Positions 26,312 through 35,800 of a stretch of DNA of 53,587 bases are shown here, in pieces. The notes beneath the pieces are model-generated. The model searched no databases. It worked only from the letters and a program-made list of their open reading frames with translations, and was not told where the DNA came from. A program made the translations under genes and the position numbers. How positions within the stretch are numbered: the first letter of the stretch is position 1; each line of letters starts with the position of its first letter. Origin of the DNA: Roseovarius pacificus (GTDB taxonomy: Bacteria; Pseudomonadota; Alphaproteobacteria; Rhodobacterales; Rhodobacteraceae); contig NZ_FRBR01000018.1 of NCBI RefSeq assembly GCF_900142665.1, positions 1 through 53,587 of the forward strand, written 5' to 3'.

Positions 26312-28765
26312 CTACTTAGGCTTTTTCTTAAGGTTTAGGTTCACAGAATTACATGAACACCGAAGTCCTTCGGGAGAAGTGCCTTTGGGAGTAATGTACA
26401 GCCATGATCCACAGTCATCGCATTGTGCGCATGCCAGCAAATCCTTAAACGCTTTAACAATAGGCATAAAGTCGTTGGGACTAAAATTGGCCCACTCGTT
26501 GAAATGTACGGCCTTATTGACGGTCCAGTCTTCTTCGCCCTTGTGAGTATTGGCTTCCTTGAGACGTTGCCTGCGAGCCTGCGCTTTGGACTTTTGGTCC
26601 TCGTTGCCCCAGGATTGCGCCGAGTCGACGGCTTTTCCTAGGAGATCTGACAATCTAGAAAAGGCGCTCGGTAATAGCCCCCCTAGATCGTAGCTGTTAT
26701 CCGCTCTGAAGACCGTTTGCGCCCCCAGTTGATCCGCAAGTAGTCGCGCTACAAACTCCATGTGACGCCGCAAAATCGGAGCCGCAACTTCGACCTTACC
26801 CTTAGTCAAAGCTGCATCAATTTCCGCCCAAATCTCTGGATTTGATTCTACCAACGGACCAGTGTCCACAGACCAACTATCAAAAGCCATAGATGTTTTT
26901 CGGGTAACTAGATTTGCCGAACGCATCTGCTCTGCCCAAACTTTGTCATGGGTGGCAATTACGAACTGCGTGTTTGGGAATTCTGCCATCAAAAGTTTGC
27001 AAAATTGGTAGCGATGGTCTGCATCGACAGACATCACAACATCATCGAGCAGCGCAACGGTAAAACGGTCACCCAATAGCCGCTTCATCAATGCTAGGTA
27101 TAGGCATACACCCATGCCATCTTGATGACCTTCGCTATGAAAAGCACCTGGTGGGAAAAGTCCCCGCTCGTAGAAATTCACATCAAAATCGAGACGCCCT
27201 TCAGTTGCTTTAAAGCGCGCGACAAATTTTTGCTCATCGCCGTCATTTAAAAGCCGATAAAACTTGCTGAAATCATCTTCGACGGCCTCGTAAAGCTCGT
27301 CAAGTTCCGACTCCATCGCTGCGCACCAAGCGTCATATGCGACTTTGCTGGCGTCTCGTGCCTTTTGGGAAGCTGTCTCGGTAAGACGTGCTGCTTTGTA
27401 GTCCTTGAACCGCTGTTCAGCATTGATCAGATAGCTCTGTGCGGCCAACGAAGCTGATTGATCAGGCTTCGCACGAATAGCGCTCACAAAGTCCGCCAGT
27501 TTGGCCCGAAAGCCTTCAGGTATGGCTGGCCATCCATTGGCCAAGCGATCCTTCAACTCCAAGATTGTTGCGAAAGACTTTAGTTGTTCCTGAAAAAACG
27601 CCAAGTCTTTGCCCCATGCGACGACGCTGGACAGCATTTCAACTGCGCTCTCAATCTTGGCAATACGGTGAGTTTCGAGCAGCAGCGCCTTCAAGTTCCC
27701 CACTTCATTCGAAAGCGATGATGCATGTTCAACGAGCTTTTGCTTGAGCTCTCCTGCCGCTTGCGATTTCCGCTGCTTGGCGTGTAAATGCGAAAGAAGA
27801 TGTGCTTCATCCGGCCATTCATGATCGCACATCGGACATGACGGGCCGTCCACCAGCTTTAATCCACTTTCCACCAAATCGCGTTGTTGCAACGAAACAA
27901 GGAGCTGTGCGTCGTTTTCAAGTTGCTCTATCTGATCGACAAGAGCTTCTGCATCCGGCGACGGAGATTGTCCAAGCTCGACGAGCTTTTTGTTAAGCTT
28001 GTCCAGTTCGATCAGTGCTGCGGATTTATTGAGCGATTGTTCACCAGCAGGCTCTGCCAAGCCTTTGTCGATGATTGTATCAGCTGTTATGGTGTCGTGG
28101 ATTTCTAGTCCTAGCAGCTGGCGCTTTGCATTGACGGCTTTGAGCATCTCAGCTGCAGACAACGACGTGATGCCTAGGTGCTGCAAGAGTGTATTTCTTT
28201 TGTCCCGCGTATTCTTTTCCGCCGCAATCGCTGCCCGGTTGAGCTTGCCGTATGCTGTGTTCAGTGCCGAACGGGTCTGACCCAACTCATCGATCTTTAG
28301 AATCTCTTGAATCTGTGCAGATCGCTTCGTTGGTTCGACCAAGATGAATTTCAGAATTTCTCTTCTCGCCAAAGTGATTTCGGGATGCTGAGAAACTTCG
28401 TCCAGAATCTCCACGATGTCCGGATCGTTCGGTTCGATACTTGGCTTCTTGGGGGCAGAGACTTTGCGAGTGAGCTTGGCTTTTTTGCCAAGCGTCGGGA
28501 AGGATACCTCCAGCTCTACAAATGCAGCATCTGGGAATTTGATGTGGTCTACATGTGGACCATGATCTGCTAGTGAGAGCCCTTTGGTTCCGGTTCCGGT
28601 CAATCTGCCAATTTGACCAGTTAGTGCAAATTCGATGGCGTCAATGACCCCACTTTTTCCCGAGCCGTTCGGACCGGATATCGCGAAGGTCTTCTCAGCC
28701 AAGTTGATGTCCAACTTACGAATTCCACGAAATTCCTCGATGTGCGCTGAAATGATCTTGATCAC
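26312..28765 (-). CDS. Rad50/SMC-like ABC ATPase with zinc hook and C-terminal zinc ribbon, candidate defence protein
   Basis: 817 residues. Walker A GPNGSGKS at 31-38 and the Q-loop region form the N-terminal head half. Two coiled-coil arms (about 160-300 and 325-500) flank a zinc-hook-like CPMC at 310-313. The second head half has the signature SEGHQDGMG (544-552), Walker B VALLDDVVMS (570-579) and the switch His in IATHD (603-607). A further 200 residues, absent from plain Rad50, hold an R-x3-E (Arg666, Glu670), LADQLGAQTVFRADNSYDLG, His754 in KAVHFNEWANFS, and a zinc ribbon with Cys782, Cys785, Cys803 and Cys805. This fits defence ATPases that sense DNA ends through Rad50-like heads, with an added effector part. 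The GTG start overlaps the stop of the 58-residue gene by 4 bases. Base composition is visibly less GC rich than the neighbours. Confidence 0.75.
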   Translation of the reverse strand: MIKIISAHIEEFRGIRKLDINLAEKTFAISGPNGSGKSGVIDAIEFALTGQIGRLTGTGTKGLSLADHGPHVDHIKFPDAAFVELEVSFPTLGKKAKLTRKVSAPKKPSIEPNDPDIVEILDEVSQHPEITLARREILKFILVEPTKRSAQIQEILKIDELGQTRSALNTAYGKLNRAAIAAEKNTRDKRNTLLQHLGITSLSAAEMLKAVNAKRQLLGLEIHDTITADTIIDKGLAEPAGEQSLNKSAALIELDKLNKKLVELGQSPSPDAEALVDQIEQLENDAQLLVSLQQRDLVESGLKLVDGPSCPMCDHEWPDEAHLLSHLHAKQRKSQAAGELKQKLVEHASSLSNEVGNLKALLLETHRIAKIESAVEMLSSVVAWGKDLAFFQEQLKSFATILELKDRLANGWPAIPEGFRAKLADFVSAIRAKPDQSASLAAQSYLINAEQRFKDYKAARLTETASQKARDASKVAYDAWCAAMESELDELYEAVEDDFSKFYRLLNDGDEQKFVARFKATEGRLDFDVNFYERGLFPPGAFHSEGHQDGMGVCLYLALMKRLLGDRFTVALLDDVVMSVDADHRYQFCKLLMAEFPNTQFVIATHDKVWAEQMRSANLVTRKTSMAFDSWSVDTGPLVESNPEIWAEIDAALTKGKVEVAAPILRRHMEFVARLLADQLGAQTVFRADNSYDLGGLLPSAFSRLSDLLGKAVDSAQSWGNEDQKSKAQARRQRLKEANTHKGEEDWTVNKAVHFNEWANFSPNDFMPIVKAFKDLLACAQCDDCGSWLYITPKGTSPEGLRCSCNSVNLNLKKKPK

Positions 28766-28938
28766 AGAACTTCCCCTCCGTCTGGAAGAGTGAAAATCTC
28801 GGCTAGATCGTCGGCCTTAATTTTTCGACCTTCTTTCAAGAGCGCTTCAAGCTTTTGTGTTTTGGATGCATCAAAATTTTCATTATTCGAAAGTGTCTCG
28901 AGGAATTTGTTTGCGACTGAATCCTGAAGCGACGCCAT
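28762..28938 (-). CDS. 58-residue partner of the Rad50-like ATPase
   Basis: From ATG 28938 to TGA 28762, a small acidic helical protein: MASLQDSVANKFLETLSNN, a lysine-rich helix SKTQKLEALLKEGRKIKADD, and LAEIFTLPDGGEVL at the C-terminus. Its stop overlaps the GTG start of the ATPase (GTGA), which is strong evidence that both are real and co-translated. It shares the lower GC content of the ATPase gene. No family is recognised. By analogy with multi-gene ABC-ATPase defence systems it may be a small middle component or inhibitor; this is inference from position alone. Confidence 0.7.
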   Translation of the reverse strand: MASLQDSVANKFLETLSNNENFDASKTQKLEALLKEGRKIKADDLAEIFTLPDGGEVL

Positions 28939-29163
28939 TTTGCACCATATCTAAATAACTGGTTACACTTTAGGCTGAGCACCGCCCTGCGGAAAGAGGT
29001 CTCTTGCAGGAAGGTGAGGGATTACTGCCGAAGGTTCAACCAGCGCCGATTTTTGGGGGTTAGGAGCTGGGACATATGCAATGGCCGCTTTGAGGAAACT
29101 GCACTGCAGCATCTCGGCGTTTACGAATGACAGCACCGGGTCGACCACGTCGGGCGTACGGCT

Positions 29164-29763
29164 TCAGTCCAGATCGACACCGCCGAGGCGCGGCACATGG
29201 ACATGCGTCCGGATTAGGAACGCAGCTGCCGCGCCCGCGATGGCGCTGAAGAGATGCGCCTCCCACGAGACGCCGGGTTGGCCCGGAAGAACGCCCCAGA
29301 GAATTGAGCCATAGAGGACACCGACCACCAGTGCCGCGCCCAACGTGATCAATGAGCGATCCACGAAGCCGCGCGCGACGAGGAAGCCAAACCAGCCGAA
29401 GACCAACCCTGACGCACCGATATGGATGGCGGAGCTTCCGAACAGCCAGACGAGTCCGCCGCCGAGGCCGATCACCACTGCGTTCACCGGCAGCAAGGCC
29501 CTCGTGGTCGTGGCCACCAGCAGCCCACCCATCACCAGGAGCGGCGGCGTATTGGCCATCAGGTGCGCGAAACTTCCATGCAGGAGGGGCATGGCGATGA
29601 CGCCATCTAACCCGCCGAGATATCGGGGGATCAGCCCGAACGTCGGGTTCAGGCCGTAGCCGGTGATCCAGTTGACGACCTGCACTGCCCAGAGCAGAGC
29701 AATAAAGGCGAAAAGCGCCGCGGTGCGCCCCAAGAAAGCGCGCATGTGATACTTGTTCGTCAT
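29164..29763 (-). CDS. rhomboid-family intramembrane serine protease
   Basis: About 199 residues with six transmembrane segments. The catalytic serine is in GASGLVFGWFGF (about residues 116-127), the catalytic histidine in SWEAHLFSAIAGA near 167-179, and the conserved HGSFAHLMANTPPLL block lies near residues 62-76. Rhomboids cleave within membrane segments of client proteins. The start MTNKYHMRAF at 29763 is preferred; six further codons upstream are open. The gene stands alone and composition returns to high GC, so it is probably not part of the neighbouring ATPase system. Confidence 0.88.
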   Translation of the reverse strand: MTNKYHMRAFLGRTAALFAFIALLWAVQVVNWITGYGLNPTFGLIPRYLGGLDGVIAMPLLHGSFAHLMANTPPLLVMGGLLVATTTRALLPVNAVVIGLGGGLVWLFGSSAIHIGASGLVFGWFGFLVARGFVDRSLITLGAALVVGVLYGSILWGVLPGQPGVSWEAHLFSAIAGAAAAFLIRTHVHVPRLGGVDLD

Positions 29764-29891
29764 GGCGACGACAGTAGACAACTCGGCAATGCCTTCAACG
29801 GCTTTCGCGCGCTACCGGGGATGCGGCTGCGGGACCGGAGGTCAGGGCGGCCAACGTGACCAAAGCCCAACCCAAGATAGCACCGTCCATT

Positions 29892-30428
29892 CTACAGTGA
29901 GTTCTCAGGCCGTAGGGGCATGATTTCACGCTCGGGGCGCTTCAGGGCTTCGGCGTATTTGTGGGCATTGTCGTCAATCGTGCCGTGCCAAAGCTTCGAG
30001 ACGAACGCGCGGGCGTCTTGGACTGTTATGTCTTTCAGCGAAGAGGACAGCGCCATGAAAAGCTCATCCTTGCTGATCGCAGCGGCACTGTGCATGGCGT
30101 CCGCGTAAAATGAAGGGTCGTTCAGGACCTGCTCGCTTAGCGGCATCAGCGCAAGGTTCTCCTCCGGGATCGCCATGAAGATCGTGTCCTGCAGGTCGGT
30201 CAGATACGCACGCCGCGATGTGGACACCGGCTTTCCCACCGCCTTGGCCTCCAGATATGCCTGCCTTGTCCTGTCGAGCTTTGCCCTTGCATGGGTCATG
30301 ATGACTTCACGCTTTCGGGCGGGTAGCGCGAATCCGGTGCAGCGCTCGATATGGGCGAGGAGATCTTCAACCTCTGCCTCAACATCAAAGCTCTCGAACC
30401 ATGGAACCGTCCCTGATCTAGCCGCCAT
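29892..30428 (-). CDS. hypothetical protein
   Basis: 178 residues, soluble, mostly helical, with no signal or membrane segment. Visible features are FDVEAEVEDLLAHIERCTGFALPARKREVI near the N-terminus and KLWHGTIDDNAHKYAEALKRP near the C-terminus. Family not recognised. GAGGGC lies about 8 bases before the ATG. The bases upstream of the start include ATAATATATTTATGCATC on the + strand, an AT-rich stretch that may hold the promoter. Confidence 0.55.
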   Translation of the reverse strand: MAARSGTVPWFESFDVEAEVEDLLAHIERCTGFALPARKREVIMTHARAKLDRTRQAYLEAKAVGKPVSTSRRAYLTDLQDTIFMAIPEENLALMPLSEQVLNDPSFYADAMHSAAAISKDELFMALSSSLKDITVQDARAFVSKLWHGTIDDNAHKYAEALKRPEREIMPLRPENSL

Positions 30429-30521
30429 GCGCCCGCCCTCGATGTTGCGATAATATATTTATGCATCACATTTACACCTGATCGCAAGCGGGTGGCGTCC
30501 TCCACGTAAACGGACATGGAA

Positions 30522-30553
30522 AAAGGGGAACCGTGGTCCCACGGCTCCCCTTT
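30522..30553 (-). terminator. intrinsic terminator after the tandem DUF736 gene
   Basis: Arms AAAGGGGAACCGTGG and CCACGGCTCCCCTTT (14 of 15 paired) with a 2-base loop. On the - strand it is followed by TTTCC, forming TTTTT with the arm. It lies 32 bases past the stop of the gene ending at 30585 and could also act on the + strand. Confidence 0.75.
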
Positions 30554-30584
30554 CGGTTCAGATCGTCTCCCCCTCGCGCGCCGA

Positions 30585-31313
30585 TTAGGCGACCAAGGAC
30601 AGCCCCGTGCCTGCATCCTGCGGCTGCTCACCGCTGTCGATGAACGGGATGATCGAGAAGGTCTGCCCGCCGCGCTGCTCTTCGTTCTGCACGGCGTTGA
30701 CGCGCAGGTCGCCATCGGGCGTGTTGATCAGCAGCGACAGGTAGTCATTGCCCGTGCGGCTGCTTTTGGCCATCCAGGCCGAGCCGACGCGGATCGGTGT
30801 GCCCCGGGGCGAGCTGACCTCGATGCGGTAATCGGGGTGGGTCTCCTCGGATTTGTAGCTGTTTTCGATCAGCATGAACTCCAGATCGAACATCATGTTG
30901 GCGATGTAGCCGGTGAAGGCGTTGTCGGCGTCCATGGCGGTGAGCTCGCCCGAGATCGAGCCGGATTTCATCAGGCCGTTCGAGACCAGTGGGATGATCT
31001 CGAACGCGCCGCTTTGGGCCGCACGCGCCTCTTTCGTCTGCACCGCGTTGACCCGGAACGGGCCGAGGCCGACATCGATCTGCATCGAGATGTAGGGGTT
31101 GCCGCTGGTGTTGCCGGTCTCGTTCCAGGCCGTGCCGATGCGCACCTTGCGGCCTGATTTGTTAACCGCCGTCACGTCAAAATCCGGGCTGCGTTCGGAC
31201 ATCTTGGCCCGCGCCTCCAACTGGATGGCGATGTCAAAGCGCGTCGAGTGGATCATGCCGGTGTACTGAGCGGCTGCGGTCTCGACATTGCGGGTGAGGG
31301 TTCCTGCGAACAT
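30585..31313 (-). CDS. tandem DUF736-like protein
   Basis: 242 residues built from two related halves. Each has SPDF(D)V or HPDYR, then a turn, RIGTAW or RVGSAW, a second stretch GNPYISMQID or GNDYLSLLIN, and a closing strand with FRVNAVQT or LRVNAVQN. This is the DUF736 pattern (PDF..., GAAW, YLS..LD), normally found once in about 100 residues. The N-terminal 60 residues (MFAGTLTRNVETAAAQYTG) are extra. DUF736 proteins are widespread on alphaproteobacterial plasmids and of unknown function. The start at 31313 has AAGGA about 8 bases upstream; the frame is open further back into the intergenic region. Confidence 0.75.
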   Translation of the reverse strand: MFAGTLTRNVETAAAQYTGMIHSTRFDIAIQLEARAKMSERSPDFDVTAVNKSGRKVRIGTAWNETGNTSGNPYISMQIDVGLGPFRVNAVQTKEARAAQSGAFEIIPLVSNGLMKSGSISGELTAMDADNAFTGYIANMMFDLEFMLIENSYKSEETHPDYRIEVSSPRGTPIRVGSAWMAKSSRTGNDYLSLLINTPDGDLRVNAVQNEEQRGGQTFSIIPFIDSGEQPQDAGTGLSLVA

Positions 31314-31546
31314 GGGATGGTTCCTTTTGGATTGGCCGGTGTCTGACGTCCTTGCCAGCGCATCCGGGTTTGCTTTCTCGACCCCTTGAGGGATCACAAA
31401 TCAGAAAGCCTGCTTTCCCTTTCAGCCCCGCCCACGGGTCAGAGCTGCTGTCCGAGTGGGAATGCCCCCGCGCCTCCTTGTGCTACGCCCCTGCCCTGCC
31501 CGTCTGGTCTTGATTGGCTGCCCTGATTTTCCGCGCTGTCCTCCGA

Positions 31547-31741
31547 TCACGCGATGAAGAACTCCGCCTCTTTTCCGTTCAACCGTTGCCCTTCCCGGTC
31601 GGTCAGACCGATGCAGCTACCATTCGGCACATAGGTGATGAGGTACTGACCGAGCCGGTCCTTGTGGACAACGTAGCCGGTATTGGCCCAATGCACGGTC
31701 TGGCCGGCATCGACGGCCGCCTTGATGTCTTCGAGTGTCAT
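31547..31741 (-). CDS. small plasmid protein
   Basis: 64 residues: MTLEDIKAAVDAGQTVHWANTGY, then VHKDRLGQYLITYVPNGSCIGLTDREG. A short helix followed by a beta-rich domain, a layout common to small hypothetical proteins on Rhodobacteraceae plasmids. Function unknown. The start at 31741 follows GAGGAGG by about 6 bases, one of the best binding sites in this region. A hairpin separates it from the gene upstream. Confidence 0.7.
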   Translation of the reverse strand: MTLEDIKAAVDAGQTVHWANTGYVVHKDRLGQYLITYVPNGSCIGLTDREGQRLNGKEAEFFIA

Positions 31742-31780
31742 GCGATCCTCCTCAAGAAGAATGGTGGGGAAACGACGCAA

Positions 31781-31806
31781 GAAGCCCGATCTTCCAACCG
31801 GGCTTC
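31781..31806 (-). terminator. hairpin between DUF6915 and the small gene
   Basis: Perfect 8-base arms GAAGCCCG (31781-31788) and CGGGCTTC (31799-31806) with a 10-base loop, followed on the - strand by TTGCGTCGTTT. Possible partial terminator inside a run of same-strand genes. Confidence 0.5.
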
Positions 31807-31841
31807 CATGCAGTATTCGTTTGGCAAAAAGCTGGGTCCTG

Positions 31842-32303
31842 TCAGGCACTTTGCGCCGCTTGCATCGCGCGCGCCGCCATCCAATCCTTCAGGCCAAGAA
31901 CCGTTCTTCCGGCTGCGACCTCGGAGGCCCAGGCAACCCTTGGGTCGCCGCAGGGCTCATCGCCGGAATGCCGGTAGATGTGGCCATTGGCCATCCATGG
32001 CTCAGGCTGTATCCGTCGCAGCCAGTCCGCCATGCTCGGGATACGGCCCTGACAGTCTTCGCGGACATGCTGCTCGCCGATCCAGCGCACGGGGATTTCT
32101 CGACCCGCGCTATTGGTCAGGGTCAGGCCGAAGACACGTTCGGCTTCAAACAGGCCAAGGGCGTGATGGCGCAAAGCTCTGTGCGTGAAGAGCGCGAGGT
32201 GCTCTTTCGAGGCATCGAACCAGTCATGTATGGACTGATAGTCAGACGGCACCCCGCCGAATTTCCGGGCAGAGCTTTCGGCATGATGAAGCGGATGGGC
32301 CAT
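31842..32303 (-). CDS. DUF6915 family protein
   Basis: 153 residues starting MAHPLHHAESSARKFGG, then DYQSIHDWFDASKEHLALFTHRALRHHALGLFEAERVFG, the recognisable core of this plasmid family. Several conserved His residues (HPLHH, HDWFD, HLALFTHRALRHH) suggest a metal site. The middle part has IPVRWIGEQHVREDCQGRIP. Function unknown. The start at 32303 has GAGGGG upstream and abuts the previous gene, whose stop is 2 bases before it, so the two are one transcript. Confidence 0.75.
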   Translation of the reverse strand: MAHPLHHAESSARKFGGVPSDYQSIHDWFDASKEHLALFTHRALRHHALGLFEAERVFGLTLTNSAGREIPVRWIGEQHVREDCQGRIPSMADWLRRIQPEPWMANGHIYRHSGDEPCGDPRVAWASEVAAGRTVLGLKDWMAARAMQAAQSA

Positions 32304-32304
32304 C

Positions 32305-32691
32305 TCACAGCCCCTCGTCATAGCTGTGCGAGCATTCGACATAGCGGTCGGCATGATCCAAGGTGACACTGTCGGCGGTGATGTCCCAGGTCAGCGTGCC
32401 ATAGCCGCCCTCGTTGTTCTCGAACCCCGGGTGATGGTGATAGGCGAGCGACCAGGCGAAGTCGCCAACCTCTGTGGCAAGCGGCTCCGGCAGTTGGATC
32501 TCTGCAGGCTGCACCGTCACATCCTCGACATTGCCGGAGTCGCCATAGCCTTCGTATTCGGCAGTGACCTCGCTGATGCCTAGCGCACGTAGTTGCGCGA
32601 GCAGCTCCGTTCGGGATGCCTTCAAGGTGGTTTCGCGCTCTGCACGCCACTGAGCCGCCATTGCGGCATAGTCGATCTGGGGATTGGTCAT
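32305..32691 (-). CDS. DUF6878 family protein
   Basis: 128 residues: helix WRAERETTLKASRTELLAQLRALGI, then VTAEYEGYGDSGNVEDV, and at the end LAYHHHPGFENNEGGYGTLTWDITADSVTLDHADRY. This C-terminal stretch is characteristic of DUF6878 proteins of Rhodobacteraceae and other proteobacterial plasmids. Function unknown. It is two bases upstream of the DUF6915 gene, and the pair probably act in the same process. Confidence 0.75.
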   Translation of the reverse strand: MTNPQIDYAAMAAQWRAERETTLKASRTELLAQLRALGISEVTAEYEGYGDSGNVEDVTVQPAEIQLPEPLATEVGDFAWSLAYHHHPGFENNEGGYGTLTWDITADSVTLDHADRYVECSHSYDEGL

Positions 32692-32813
32692 GGGTCTGTC
32701 CTCTTGTCTGAACTTGGGGGGGCCGGGCCTGGCATTGGTCAGTGCGCGCCCGGAAAGCGCAGATCGGCCAAATCCCGATCCACGCCGCCCGACCGGAAGC
32801 TCGCTTTGACTTT

Positions 32814-35800
32814 TCAGGCGGCTTGTTCTGCCGCTCTAGCGGCTCGCTGCCCCACGATCCGGGCCAGAATGCTTCCCGTGTCGATCCCGTCCCCATGCGG
32901 CAGGAACACCCGCAGCTGGAAGGCAATGATCTCGGTGAAACACCCCATGGCCTTGAGGCCTTCGATCATGCCCTTGTCCGCACCGCCCAGCTCAAGGCGC
33001 ATCTCGCCTGCGACCCGGCGACGGGTCAGGGTCAGACCCCGGCCCAGATCGACAGGCGCGGTGGTGCCAAGGGCGGCGGTCAGCATATCCTCCGGCGTTT
33101 GCGGGTTGGAGACGAGGAAGCGGGCGCGCAGCGCTGCCGCGCCTTGCTCGCTCAGCGTCCGCCCGATCATCGCGGTCGCCCCGTCGGGCGTGACCCGGTA
33201 GATGCGCTCATTGGTGGTCGGAATGTCCTTCCAGATCGGCAACAGCAGCCCGGTCAAAAGGTAGAGCTTGGTCGTGGTGGTTTTTGGCAGGGACGCAGCC
33301 TCGGCATCCCACAGCCGTGCAAACTCAGGCTTGCCGATCTCTTCCCAAGCCGAGGACTCAAACCGTGCCTCTTCGAGATAGCTCGACCCGTTTGGCCGCA
33401 CCGCCTTGCGCATCAGCGTGACAATGTCCTCGTCATACATCTGCATGGGCCGCGCCGAGATGAGCGCCGCGCGACCGGAGGCGCGATTCACCATCGGCAG
33501 CTTGTCGGGATTGCGCGACATGGCCTCTTTGGCGCCCAGGACATGCACTGGGTCGGTCACCTCAAGCCCGATGATCCGCGTCACGGCGCCGGATTTCGGG
33601 CAGGTCCAGAGATCTTCCGTGGAGACCTGTTCTATCTTGTCGCCGCGTAGGGTTTCGACGCCGAGATCGAGCGTGCCCGCCGCGCGCGCCCGTTCGGTCT
33701 GATCAGCGATCCGGCGCATGAACTCGGCAAAGAGTGCGTTCTGCATGTGGATGGGAAGTGCAAGCACCCGGTTGAGAAACCGCTGGATCGGGGGAAGCTC
33801 CTCAAGGAGCACCCCGTCCTTGTCGATCAGCCGCAGGGCCGTCCAGTCGGTGAAGCTCTCATAGCTCATCGCCTCTGCGCGCCCGGCGGCAAGATCGGCG
33901 AAATACCCGCGCAGCGCCGCCCGTGCGATTGGGCTTTCGAGATTGTCCTCCTCGCGGAACATGCCCTGCGAGCCGGTCTCGCGCTGGCCCTTCGTCAAGG
34001 CCCCCAGCTGGTCGAGGCGTTTGGCTATAGTCGACGTGAAGCGTTTCTCGCCATGCACATCGGAGGTGCAGACCCGGAAGAACGGCGCGCTGACCTGGGC
34101 CGAGCGATGCGTGCGGCCCAGCCCCTGAATGGCCGCATCCGCGCGCCAGCCGGGCTCCAACAGGTAGTGCCGGCGCCGTTTCTGGTTCTTCGCCGTTTGC
34201 GCCGCGTGATAGGACCGGCCCGTACCGCCTGCATCGGAGAAGATCAGGATATCCTTCTCGCCGTCCATGAAGGCTTGGGTCTCGGAGGAATTGCTGCTGG
34301 CGCTGCGCTTTTCGATGAAGAGATGACCATCCTCGGCCTTCAAAGGGCGGATGGACCGGCCCGTGACCTCTGCGACGGCCTCGTCGCCAAAGGCCCAGAG
34401 GATCTGGTCGAGCGCCGAGGGGATCGGCGCCAGCGTCATCAACTCCATCATGGCCGCATCGCGCAGCGCGAGCGCCTCGCGCGAGACAACGAGCGTCCCG
34501 GTCTCATCCCGCAAAGGTTCCGCCACCATATTGCCGTCAATCTCGACCAGCTTTTGCGCATGGATCGGGAAGGCCTGTTCGAGGTATCCCAGGACGTAGT
34601 CGCGCGGCGTTAGCGCGCCCTCGACCAGCTCGTCCTCCGTGTCCATCGTCTCAAGCCGACGCTTCAGCAGGCTCTCGCCGGTCGAAACCACCTGGATGAC
34701 GCAAGCGTTGCCCGCCGCGAGGTCATCCGCGATGGAGCGGATGATGGTCAGGGCCTTCATGCCCATCAGCAGATGATTGAAGAAGCGCTGCTTCGTGCTC
34801 TCGAAGCGAGATTTGGCAGAGGCGCGTGCGGCCGAGGCATTGGTCTCGCCAGAGGCGCCGTTGACGCCGGTGGCGGTCAGTGCCGCTTCGAGATTGTGGT
34901 GGATCGTACGAAACGCGCCCGCATAGGCGTCGTAGACCTCGATCTGGGCCGGGGTGAGCGCGTGTTCGAGCACGTCATACTCCACCCCATCAAAGCTGAG
35001 GGCGCGGGCCGTGTAGAGCCCGAGCGTCTTTAGATCGCGCGCAACCACCTCCATGGCGGCGACACCGCCAGCTTCCATCGCCGACACAAAGCTCTCGCGG
35101 CTTGGGAAGGGGTATTCGGGGCCCTGCCCCCAGAGCCCAAGCCGCGCGGCATAGGCGAGGTTGTGCACGCTCGTGGCACCCGTGGCCGAGATGTAGAAGA
35201 CGCGGGCGCGGGGTGCTGCCAGTTGCAACCGCAGGCCAGCAAGGCCCTGCTGGGAGGGTTTGACCCCCCTGCCCTGCTCGGACCCCGCCGCATTCTGCAT
35301 GGCATGGGCCTCATCAAAAGCCAGCACGCCGTCGAACCCCTCGCCCATCCAGTCGAGGATCTGGCTCAGTCGCGTGGTGCCGCATTTGCCCGCGGACCGC
35401 AGCGTGGCGTAGGTGACAAAGAGGATGCCGTCGCCCATCGGGACGGGCTGGTCCGGTTTCCATTTGGAGAGCGGCTGGATGTCGGCTGGCGAGCCGCCGA
35501 GATCGGTCCAGTCGCGGATGGCGTCCTCGATGAGCGTGGCGGATTTGGAGACCCAGATCGCCTTCCTGCGCCCGGAAAGCCAGTTCACGAGAATGAGCCC
35601 TGCGCATTCGCGGCCCTTGCCGCAACCGGTGCCGTCGCCGAGGAAATAGCCAAGGCGATAGGCACGTGCATCCGGGTCATCATCGGCGCGCGTCAGCTTG
35701 GTCTGGTCGTCATCGATGGTAAACCGACCGGGCAGATCACGCCCATGGGCATCATGCGCCATGATGATGGTCTCGAGCTGCGCCTCGGAGAGATGTCCCT

